A stretch of DNA of 64,000 bases from Taudactylus pleione (taxonomy: Eukaryota > Chordata > Amphibia > Anura > Myobatrachidae), in the NCBI GenBank assembly GCA_031769625.1, contig JAUIMM010002020.1:124001-188000 (forward strand), in the 5' to 3' direction. Position 1 is the stretch's first letter. The number at the start of each line of letters is the position of its first letter. A program made the translations under genes and the position numbers. Below, piece after piece: positions 1-11,036 of this stretch. The notes under the pieces are model-generated. The model searched no databases, had not been told where the DNA came from, and was given only the letters and a program-made list of their open reading frames with translations.

Positions 1-2391
1 AAGAGAAAACAGCAAATGCACGTTTTAGGCCAAAATGCATTGAAAGCAATGAAAACAACAAAAGCGCATACTTTGTGTTATCTCCTCTTGTAGCAAACAC
101 AGACAGCTCAAAATTTCACTGGATGTGTTGAAGACCAAGACCCACAAATGTGATGTGAAATAGTTTTTCTCCCATGTTGCGTTTAAGAGAAAACAGCAAT
201 TGCTCGTTTTAGGCAAAAATGCATTGAAAGCAATGGAACCAACAAAAGCGCATACTTTGTGTTATCTCCTCTTGTAGCAAACACAGGCAGCTCAAAATTT
301 CACTGGATGTGTTGAAGACCAAGACCAACAAATGTGATGTGAAATGGTTTTTCTCCCATGTTGCGTTTAAGAGAAAACAGCAATTGCTCATTTTAGGCCA
401 AAATGCATTGAAAGCAATGGAACCAACAAAAGCGCATACTTTGTGTTATCTCCTCTTGTAGCAAACACAGACAGCTCAAAATTTCACTGGATGTGTTGAA
501 GACCAAGACCCACAAATGTGATGTGAAATGGTTTTTCTCCCATATTGCGTTTAAGAGAAAACAGCAATTGCAAGTTTTAGGCCAAAATGCATTGAAAGCA
601 ATGGAAACAACAAAAGCGCATAAGTTGTGTTATCTCCTCTTGTAGCAAACACAGACAGCTCAAAATTTCACTGGATGTGTTGAAGACCAAGACCCACAAA
701 TGTGATGTGAAATGGTTTTTCTCCCATGTTGCGTTTAAGAGAAAACAGCAATTGCTCGTTTTAGGCCAAAATGCATTGAAAGCAATGGAAACAAGAAAAG
801 CGCATACTTTGTGTTATCTCCTCTTGTAGCAAACACAGACAGCTCAAAATTTCACTGGATGTGTTGAAGACCAAGACCAACAAATGTGAGGTGAAATGGT
901 TTTTCTCCCATGTTGCGTTTAAGAGAAAACAGCAAATGCACGTTTTAGGCCAAAATGCATTGAAAGCAATGAAAACAACAAAAGCGCATACTTTGTGTTA
1001 TCTCCTCTTGTAGCAAACACAGACAGCTCAAAATTTCACTGGATGTGTTGAAGACCAAGACCCACACATGTGATGTGAAATGGTTTTTCTCCCATTTTGC
1101 GTTTAAGAGAAAACAGCAATTGCTCGTTTTAGGCCAAAATGCATTGAAAGCAATGGAACCAACAAAAGCGCATACGTTGTGTTATCTCCTCTTGTAGCAA
1201 GCACAGACAGCTCAAAATTTCACTGGATGTGTTGAAGACCAAGACCAACAAATGTGATGTGAAATGGTTTTTCTCCCATGTTGCATTTAAGAGAAAACAG
1301 CAAATGCACGTTTTAGGCCAAAATGCTTTGAAAGCAATGGAAACAGCAAAAGCGCATACTTTGTGTTATCTCCACTTGTAGCAAACACAGACAGCTCAAA
1401 ATTTCACTGGATGTGTTGAAGACCAAGACCCACAAATGTGATGTGAAATGGTTTTTCTCCCATGTTGCGTTTAAGAGAAAACAGCAATTGCTCTTTTTAG
1501 GCCAAAATGCATTGAAAGCAATGGAACCAACAAAAGCGCATACTTTGTGTTATCTCCTCTTGTAGCAAACACAGACAGCTCAAAATTTCACTGGATGTGT
1601 TGAAGACCAAGACCCACAAATGTGATGTGAAATGGTTTTTCTCCCATGTTGCGTTTAAGAGAAAACAGCAATTGCTCGTTTTAGGCCAAAATGCATTGAA
1701 AGCAATGGAACCAACAAAAGCGCATACTTTGTGTTATCTCCTCTTGTATCAAACACAGGCAGCTCAAAATTACACTGGATGTGTTGAAGACCAATACCCA
1801 CAAATGTGATGTGAAATGGTTTTTCTCCCATGTTGCGTTTAAGAGAAAACAGCAAATGCACGTTTTAGGCCAAAATGCTTTGAAAGCAATGGAAACAACA
1901 AAAGTGCATACGTTGTGTTATCTCCTCTTGTAGCAAACACAGACAGCTCAAAATTTCACTGGATGTGTTGAAGACCAAGACCAACAAATGTGATGTGAAA
2001 TGGTTTTCTCCCATGTTGCGTTTAAGAGAAAACAGCAAATGCACGTTTTAGGCCAAAATGCATTGAAAGCAATGAAAACAACAAAAGCGCATACTTTGTG
2101 TTATCTCCTCTTGTAGCAAACACAGACAGCTCAAAATTTCACTGGATGTGTTGAAGACCAAGACCCACAAATGTGATGTGAAATGGTTTTTCTCCCATGT
2201 TGTGTTTAAGAGAAAACAGCAATTGCTCATTTTAGGCCAAAATGCATTGAAAGCAATGGAACCAACAAAAGCGCACACTTTGTGTTATCTCCTCTTGTAG
2301 CAAACACAGACAGCTCAAAATTTCACTGGATGTGTTGAAGACCAAGACCAAAAAATGTGATGTGAAATGGTTTTTCTCCCATGTTGCGTTT
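1..2391 (+). repeat. 13-mer higher-order repeat, copy 1
   Basis: Thirteen monomers, each with its own markers, in an order repeated from 2392. Diagnostic positions are aaatag near 163, catatt at 541, cataag near 601, gtgagg near 886, cacacatg near 1066, cattttg near 1095, agcacag at 1200, gctcttttt near 1491 and aattacac near 1768. The unit is 2391 rather than 2392 bp because one T is missing from the T5 tract at 2004-2007. The left edge of this copy is set by the window, so the repeat may extend further left. Confidence 0.93.
2001..2010 (+). other. 1-bp deletion in the T tract of a monomer
   Basis: tggttttctc replaces tggtttttctc. It makes 13-mer copy 1 one base short. The second copy is truncated before this point, so inheritance cannot be judged. 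Confidence 0.85.
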
Positions 2392-4231
2392 AAGAGAAAA
2401 CAGCAAATGCACGTTTTAGGCCAAAATGCATTGAAAGCAATGAAAACAACAAAAGCGCATACTTTGTGTTATCTCCTCTTGTAGCAAACACAGACAGCTC
2501 AAAATTTCACTGGATGTGTTGAAGACCAAGACCCACAAATGTGATGTGAAATAGTTTTTCTCCCATGTTGCGTTTAAGAGAAAACAGCAATTGCTCGTTT
2601 TAGGCAAAAATGCATTGAAAGCAATGGAACCAACAAAAGCGCATACTTTGTGTTATCTCCTCTTGTAGCAAACACAGGCAGCTCAAAATTTCACTGGATG
2701 TGTTGAAGACCAAGACCAACAAATGTGATGTGAAATGGTTTTTCTCCCATGTTGCGTTTAAGAGAAAACAGCAATTGCTCATTTTAGGCCAAAATGCATT
2801 GAAAGCAATGGAACCAACAAAAGCGCATACTTTGTGTTATCTCCTCTTGTAGCAAACACAGACAGCTCAAAATTTCACTGGATGTGTTGAAGACCAAGAC
2901 CCACAAATGTGATGTGAAATGGTTTTTCTCCCATATTGCGTTTAAGAGAAAACAGCAATTGCAAGTTTTAGGCCAAAATGCATTGAAAGCAATGGAAACA
3001 ACAAAAGCGCATAAGTTGTGTTATCTCCTCTTGTAGCAAACACAGACAGCTCAAAATTTCACTGGATGTGTTGAAGACCAAGACCCACAAATGTGATGTG
3101 AAATGGTTTTTCTCCCATGTTGCGTTTAAGAGAAAACAGCAATTGCTCGTTTTAGGCCAAAATGCATTGAAAGCAATGGAAACAAGAAAAGCGCATACTT
3201 TGTGTTATCTCCTCTTGTAGCAAACACAGACAGCTCAAAATTTCACTGGATGTGTTGAAGACCAAGACCAACAAATGTGAGGTGAAATGGTTTTTCTCCC
3301 ATGTTGCGTTTAAGAGAAAACAGCAAATGCACGTTTTAGGCCAAAATGCATTGAAAGCAATGAAAACAACAAAAGCGCATACTTTGTGTTATCTCCTCTT
3401 GTAGCAAACACAGACAGCTCAAAATTTCACTGGATGTGTTGAAGACCAAGACCCACACATGTGATGTGAAATGGTTTTTCTCCCATTTTGCGTTTAAGAG
3501 AAAACAGCAATTGCTCGTTTTAGGCCAAAATGCATTGAAAGCAATGGAACCAACAAAAGCGCATACGTTGTGTTATCTCCTCTTGTAGCAAGCACAGACA
3601 GCTCAAAATTTCACTGGATGTGTTGAAGACCAAGACCAACAAATGTGATGTGAAATGGTTTTTCTCCCATGTTGCATTTAAGAGAAAACAGCAAATGCAC
3701 GTTTTAGGCCAAAATGCTTTGAAAGCAATGGAAACAGCAAAAGCGCATACTTTGTGTTATCTCCACTTGTAGCAAACACAGACAGCTCAAAATTTCACTG
3801 GATGTGTTGAAGACCAAGACCCACAAATGTGATGTGAAATGGTTTTTCTCCCATGTTGCGTTTAAGAGAAAACAGCAATTGCTCTTTTTAGGCCAAAATG
3901 CATTGAAAGCAATGGAACCAACAAAAGCGCATACTTTGTGTTATCTCCTCTTGTAGCAAACACAGACAGCTCAAAATTTCACTGGATGTGTTGAAGACCA
4001 AGACCCACAAATGTGATGTGAAATGGTTTTTCTCCCATGTTGCGTTTAAGAGAAAACAGCAATTGCTCGTTTTAGGCCAAAATGCATTGAAAGCAATGGA
4101 ACCAACAAAAGCGCATACTTTGTGTTATCTCCTCTTGTATCAAACACAGGCAGCTCAAAATTACACTGGATGTGTTGAAGACCAAGACCAACAAATGTGA
4201 TGTGAAATGGTTTTTCTCGCATGTTGCATTT
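2392..4231 (+). repeat. 13-mer higher-order repeat, copy 2 (first 10 monomers)
   Basis: By eye this matches 1 to about 1789 at an offset of 2391, with no mismatch at any diagnostic site checked. The match ends abruptly near 4180. Copy 1 continues with aatacccac and then a gcttt monomer. Copy 2 instead continues with agaccaac and a sequence matching the cassette near 34.4 kb. The switch falls at about monomer position 133-139, inside a unit. That is what a homologous unequal exchange between two monomers would leave. Confidence 0.92.
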
Positions 4232-4783
4232 AAGAGAAAACAGCAAATGCACGTTTTAGGCCAAAATGCATTGAAAGCAATGGAAACAACAAAAGCGCAT
4301 ACGTTGTGTTATCTCCTCTTGTAGCAAGCACAGACAGCTCAAAATTTCACTGGATGTGTTGAAGACCAAGACCCACAAATGTGATGTGAAATGGTTTTTC
4401 TCCCATGTTGCGTTTAAGAGAAAACAGCAAATGCACGTTTTAGGCCAAAATGCATTGAAAGCAATGGAAACAACAAAAGCGCATACTTTGTGTTATCTTC
4501 TCTTGTAACAAACACAGGCAGCTCAAAATTTCACTGGATGTGTTGAAGACCAAGACCAACATATGTGATGTGAAATGGTTTTTCTCCCATGTTGCATTTA
4601 AGAGAAAACAGCAAATGCACGTTTTAGGTCAAAATGCTTTGAAAGCAATGGAAACAGCAAAAGCGCATACTTTCTGTTATCTCCACTTGTAGCAAACACA
4701 GACAGCTCAAAATTTCACTGGATGTGTTGAAGACCAAGACCCACAAATGTGATGTGAAATGGTTTTTCTCCCATGTTGCGTTT
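4232..4783 (+). repeat. Three linking monomers between the 13-mer and 35-mer domains
   Basis: The three class A monomers are, in order: one with catacg and agcacag; one with tcttctcttg and an unusual gtaaca in place of gtagca near 4507; and a gcttt type with aggtc and ctttctg. Together with the unit at 4048 they recreate the order seen at 34250-34985 and 61699-62434. They also precede the first long HOR unit in the same way that 10485-11036 precedes the second. Confidence 0.85.
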
Positions 4784-7160
4784 AAGAGAAAACAGCAATT
4801 GCTCGTTTTAGGCCAAAATGCATTGAAAGCAATGGAACCAACAAAAGCGCATACTTTGTGTTATCTCCTCTTGTAGCAAACACAGACAGGTCAAAATTTC
4901 ACTGGATGTGTTGAAGACCAAGACCCACAAATGTGATGTGAAATGGTTTTTCTCCCATGTTGCGTTTAAGAGAAAACAGCAATTGCTCGTTTTAGGCCAA
5001 AATGCATTGAAAGCAATGGAACCAACAAAAGCGCATACTTTGTGTTATCTCCTCTTGTAGCAAACACAGACAGCTCAAAATTTCACTGGATGTGTTGAAG
5101 ACCAAGACCCACAAATGTGATGTGAAATGGTTTTTCTCCCATGTTGCATTTAAGAGAAAACAGCAATTGCACGTTTTAGGCCAAAATGCATTGAAAGCAA
5201 TGGAAACAACAAAAGCGCATACTTTGTGTTATCTCCTCTTGTAGCAAACACAGGCAGCTCAAAATTTCACTGGATGTGTTGAAGACCAAGACCAACAAAT
5301 GTGATGTGAAATGGTTTTTCTCCCATGTTGCGTTTAAGAGAAAATAGCAAATGCACGTTTTAGGCCAAAATGCATTGAAAGCAATGGAAACAACAAAAGC
5401 GCATACGTTGTGTTATCTCCTCTTGTAGCAAACACAGACTGCTCAAAATTTCACTGGATGTGTTGAAGACCAAGACCCACAAATGTGATGTGAAATGGTT
5501 TTTCTCCCATGTTGCGTTTAAGAGAAAACAGCAAATGCACGTTTTAGGCCAAAATGCATTGAAAGCAATGGAAACAACAAAAGCGCATACTTTGTGTTAT
5601 CTTCTCTTATAGCAAACACAGGCAGCTCAAAATTTCACTGGATGTGTTGAAGACCAAGACCAACAAATGTGATGTGAAATGGTTTTTCTCCCATGTTGCA
5701 TTTAAGAGAAAACAGCAAATGCACGTTTTAGGCCAAAATGCTTTGAAAGCAATGGAAACAGCAAAAGCGCATACTTTGTGTTATCTCCACTTGTAGCAAA
5801 CACAGAGAGCTCAAAATTTCACTGGATGTGTTGAAGACCAAGACCCACAAATGTGATGTGAAATGGTTTTTCTCCCATGTTGCGTTTAAGAGAAAACAGC
5901 AATTGCTCGTTTTAGGCCAAAATGCATTGAAAGCAATGGAACCAACAAAAGCGCATACTTTGTGTTATCTCCTCTTGTAGCAAACACAGACAGCTCAAAA
6001 TTTCACTGGATGTGTTGAAGACCAAGACCCACAAATGTGATGTGAAATGGTTTTTCTCCCATGTTGCGTTTAAGAGAAAACAGCAATTGCACGTTTTAGG
6101 CCAAAATGCATTGAAAGCAATGGAAACAACAAAAGCGCATACTTTGTGTTATCTCCTCTTGTAGCAAACACATGGAGAACAAAATTTCACTGGATGTGTT
6201 GAAGACCAAGACCCACAAATGTGATGTGAAATGGTTTTTCTCCCATATTGCGTTTAAGAGAAAACAGCAATTGCACGTTTTAGGCCAAAATGCATTGAAA
6301 GCAATGGAAACAACAAAAGCGCATGCTTTGTGTTATCTCCTCTTGTAGCAAACACAGACAGCTCAAAATTTCACTGGATGTGTTGAAGACCAATACCCAC
6401 AAATGTGATGTGAAATGGTTTTTCTCCCATGTTGCGTTTAAGAGAAAACAGCAAATGCATGTTTTAGGCCAAAATGCATTGAAAGCAATGGAAACAACAA
6501 AAGCGCATACTTTGTGTTATCTCCTCTTGTAGCAAACACAGGCAGCTCAAAATTTCACTGGATGTGTTGAAGACCAATACCCACAAATGTGATGTGAAAT
6601 GGTTTTTCTCCCATGTTGCGTTTAAGAGAAAACAGCAAATGCACGTTTTAGGCCAAAATGCTTTGAAAGCAATGGAAACAACAAAAGTGCATACGTTGTG
6701 TTATCTCCTCTTGTAGCAAACACAGACAGCTCAAAATTTCACTGGATGTGTTGAAGACCAAGACCAACAAATGTGATGTGAAATGGTTTTTCTCCCATGT
6801 TGCGTTTAAGAGAAAACAGCAAATGCACGTTTTAGGCCAAAATGCATTGAAAGCAATGAAAACAAGAAAAGCGCATACTTTGTGTTATCTCCTCTTGTAG
6901 CAAACACAGACAGCTCAAAATTTCACTGGATGTGTTGAAGACCGAGACCCACAAATGTGATGTGAAATGGTTTTTCTCCCATGTTGTGTTTAAGAGAAAA
7001 CAGCAATTGCTCATTTTAGGCCAAAATGCAGTGAAAGCAATGGAACCAACAAAAGCGCACACTTTGTGTTATCTCCTCTTGTAGCAAACACAGACAGCTC
7101 AAAATTTCACTGGATGTGTTGAAGACCAAGACCAAAAAATGTGATGTGAAATGGTTTTTC

Positions 7161-7730
7161 TCCATGTTGCGTTTAAGAGAAAACAGCAATTGCTCGTTTT
7201 AGGCAAAAATGCATTGAAAGCAATGGAACCAACAAAAGCGCATACTTTGTGTTATCTCCTCTTGTAGCAAACACAGGCAGCTCAAAATTTCACTGGATGT
7301 GTTGAAGACCAAGACCAACAAATGTGATGTGAAATGGTTTTTCTCCCATGTTGCGTTTAAGAGAAAACAGCAATTGCTCATTTTAGGCCAAAATGCATTG
7401 AAAGCAATGGAACCAACAAAAGCGCATACTTTGTGTTATCTCCTCTTGTAGCAAACACAGGCAGCTCAAAATTTCACTGGATGTGTTGAAGACCAAGACC
7501 CACAAATGTGATGTGAAATGGTTTTTCTCCCATATTGCGTTTAAGAGAAAACAGCAATTGCAAGTTTTAGGCCAAAATGCATTGAAAGCAATGGAAACAA
7601 CAAAAGCGCATAAGTTGTGTTATCTCCTCTTGTAGCAAACACAGACAGCTCAAAATTTCACTGGATGTGTTGAAGACCAAGACCCACAAATGTGATGTGA
7701 AATGGTTTTTCTCCATGTTGCGTTTAGAGA
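7161..7730 (+). other. Three 1-bp deletions in HOR copy A
   Basis: ctccatg for ctcccatg occurs at 7160-7166 and again at 7711-7717, and gtttagag for gtttaagag occurs at 7722-7729. All three bases are present at the matching sites in copy B (near 13600, 14151 and 14165). They account for the offset change from 6437 to 6440. Confidence 0.88.
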
Positions 7731-8598
7731 AAACAGCAATTGCTCGTTTTAGGCCAAAATGCATTGAAAGCAATGGAAACAAGAAAAGCGCATACTTTGT
7801 GTTATCTCCTCTTGTAGCAAACACAGACAGCTCAAAATTTCACTGGATGTGTTGAAGACCAAGACCAACAAATGTGAGGTGAAATGGTTTTTCTCCCATG
7901 TTGCGTTTAAGAGAAAACAGCAAATGCACGTTTTAGGTCAAAATGCTTTGAAAGCAATGGAAACAGCAAAAGCGCATACTTTCTGTTATCTCCACTTGTA
8001 GCAAACACAGACAGCTCAAAATTTCACTGGATGTGTTGAAGACCAAGACCCACAAATGTGATGTGAAATGGTTTTTCTCCCATGTTGCGTTTAAGAGAAA
8101 ACAGCAATTGCTCGTTTTAGGCCAAAATGCATTGAAAGCAATGGAACCAACAAAAGCGCATACTTTGTGTTATCTCCTCTTGTAGCAAACACAGACAGCT
8201 CAAAATTTTACTGGATGTGTTGAAGACCAAGACCCACAAATGTGATGTGAAATGGTTTTTCTCCCATGTTGCGTTTAAGAGAAAACAGCAAATGCACGTT
8301 TTAGGCCAAAATGTATTGAAAGCAATGAAAACAACAAAAGCGCATACTTTGTGTTATCTCCTCTTGTAGCAAACACAGGCAGCTCAAAATTTCACTGGAT
8401 GTGTTGAAGACCAAGACCAACAAATGTGATGTGAAATGGTTTTTCTCCCATGTTGCGTTTAAGAGAAAATAGCAAATGCACGTTTTAGGCCAAAATGCAT
8501 TGAAAGCAATGGAAACAACAAAAGCGCATACGTTGTGTTATCTCCTCTTGTAGCAAACACAGACAGCTCAAAATTTCACTGGATGTGTTGAAGACCAA

Positions 8599-8633
8599 GA
8601 CCCCAAATGTGATGTGAAATGGTTTTTCTCCCC
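8599..8633 (+). other. Compensating -1/+1 indel pair in HOR copy A
   Basis: gaccccaaatg replaces gacccacaaatg at about 8599-8609, and ctccccatg replaces ctcccatg at about 8628-8636. Monomer length is unchanged. The matching place in copy B (near 15040-15075) is normal. Confidence 0.85.
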
Positions 8634-11036
8634 ATGTTGCGTTTAAGAGAAAACAGCAAATGCACGTTTTAGGCCAAAATGCATTGAAAGCAATGGAAAC
8701 AACAAAAGCGCATACTTTGTGTTATCTTCTCTTGTAGCAAACACAGGCAGCTCAAAATTTCACTGGATGTGTTGAAGACCAAGACCCACAAATGTGATGT
8801 GAAATGGTTTTTCTCCCATGTTGCGTTTAAGAGAAAATAGCAATTGCTCGTTTTAGACCAAAATGCATTGAAAGCAATGGAACCAACAAAAGCGCATACT
8901 TTGTGTTATCTCCTCTTTTAGCAAACACAGACAGCTCAAAATTTCACTTGATGTGTTGAAGACCAAGACCCACAAATGTGATGTGAAATGGTTTTTCTCC
9001 CATGTTGCGTTTAAGAGAAAACAGCAATTGCTCGTTTTAGGCAAAAATGCATTGAAAGCAATGGAACCAACAAAAGCGCATACTTTGTGTTATCTCCTCT
9101 TGTAGCAAACACAGGCAGCTCAAAATTTCACTGGATGTGTTGAAGACCAAGACCCACAAATGTGATGTGAAATGGTTTTTCTCCCATGTTGCATTTAAGA
9201 GAAAACAGCAATTGCTCTTTTTAGGCCAAAATGCATTGAAAGCAATGGAACCAACAAAAGCGCATACTTTGTGTTATCTCCTCTTGTAGCAAACACAGGC
9301 AGCTCAAAATTTCACTGGATGTGTTGAAGACCAAGACCCACAAATGTGATGTGAAATGGTTTTTCTCCCATATTGCGTTTAAGAGAAAACAGCAATTGCA
9401 AGTTTTAGGCCAAAATGCATTGAAAGCAATGGAAACAACAAAAGCGCATACTTTGTGTTATCTCCTCTTGTAGCAAACACAGGCAGCTCAAAATTTCACT
9501 GGATGTGTTGAAGACCAAGACCCACAAATGTGATGTGAAATGGTTTTTCTCCCATGTTGCGTTTAAGAGAAAACAGCAAATGCACGTTTTAGGCCAAAAT
9601 GCATTGAAAGCAATGGAAACAACAAAAGCGCATAAGTTGTGTTATCTCCTCTTGTAGCAAACACAGACAGCTCAAAATTTCACTGGATGTGTTGAAGACC
9701 AAGACCCACAAATGTGATGTGAAATGGTTTTTCTCCCATGTTGCGTTTAAGAGAAAACAGCAATTGCTCGTTTTAGGCCAAAATGCATTGAAAGCAATGG
9801 AAACAAGAAAAGCGCATACTTTGTGTTATCTCCTCTTGTAGCAAACACAGACAGCTCAAAATTTCACTGGATGTGTTGAAGACCAAGACCAACAAATATG
9901 AGGTGAAATGGTTTTTCTCCCATGTTGCGTTTAAGAGAAAACAGCAATTGCAAGTTTTAGGCCAAAATGCATTGAAAGCAATGAAAACAACAAAAGCGCA
10001 TACTTTGTGTTATCTCCTCTTGTAGCAAACACAGACAGCTCAAAATTTCACTGGATGTGTTGAAGACCAAGACCCACAAATGTGATGTGAAATGGTTTTT
10101 CTCCCATTTTGCGTTTAAGAGAAAACAGCAATTGCTCATTTTAGGCCAAAATGCATTGAAAGCAATGGAACCAACAAAAGCGCATACTTTGTGTTATCTC
10201 CTCTTGTAGCAAACACAGGCAGCTCAAAATTACACTGGATGTGTTGAAGACCAAGACCAACAAATGTGATGTGAAATGGTTTTTCTCCCATGTTGCGTTT
10301 AAGAGAAAACAGCAAATGCACGTTTTAGGCCAAAATGCATTGAAAGCAATGGAAACAACAAAAGCGCATACTTTGTGTTATCTTCTCTTGTAGCAAACAC
10401 AGGCAGCTCAAAATTTCACTGGATGTGTTGAAGACCAAGACCAACAAATGTGATGTGAAATGGTTTTTCTCCCATGTTGCATTTAAGAGAAAACAGCAAA
10501 TGCACGTTTTAGGTCAAAATGCTTTGAAAGCAATGGAAACAGCAAAAGCGCATACTTTCTGTTATCTCCTCTTGTAGCAAACACAGACAGCTCGAAATTT
10601 CACTGGATGTGTTGAAGACCAAGACCCACAAATGTGATGTGAAATGGTTTTTCTCCCATGTTGCGTTTAAGAGAAAACAGCAAATGCACGTTTTAGGCCA
10701 AAATGCATGGAAAGCAATGGAAACAACAAAAGCGCATACTTTGTGTTATCTTCTCTTGTAGCAAACACAGGCAGCTCAAAATTTCACTGGATGTGTTGAA
10801 GACCAAGACCAACAAATGTGATGTGAAATGGTTTTTCTCCCATGTTGCATTTAAGAGAAAACAGCAAATGCACGTTTTAGGTCAAAATGCTTTGAAAGCA
10901 ATGGAAACAGCAAAAGCGCATACTTTCTGTTATCTCCACTTGTAGCAAACACAGACAGCTCAAAATTTCACTGGATGTGTTGAAGACCAAGACCCACAAA
11001 TATGATGTGAAATGGTTTTTCTCCCATGTTGCGTTT

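Larger units (their letters stand above)
4784..11036 (+). repeat. 34/35-mer higher-order repeat, copy A (6253 bp, 34 monomers)
   Basis: Aligns with 11037-17476 through most of its length. The offset steps from 6437 to 6438 to 6440 as it passes three 1-bp deletions in this copy, at about 7162, 7713 and 7726. It lacks one monomer that copy B has (11221-11404, marker aatgtattg), so it holds 34 units. Shared rare markers include acacatgg near 6171 and 12607, agactgctc near 5437 and 11875, the class G start aaatgcatg near 6455 and 12892, and cacttgatg near 8945 and 15385. Base differences from copy B are few, including 9957 versus 16397 and 10138 versus 16578. Confidence 0.9.

Noticed and set aside
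1655..1861. Minus-strand peptide with GEKPF, like the linker of C2H2 zinc fingers
   Set aside because: Only the linker-like GEKPF is present. The paired Cys and His spacing of a zinc finger is absent, and the motif is read from the ordinary aaatggtttttctcccat stretch found in every monomer.
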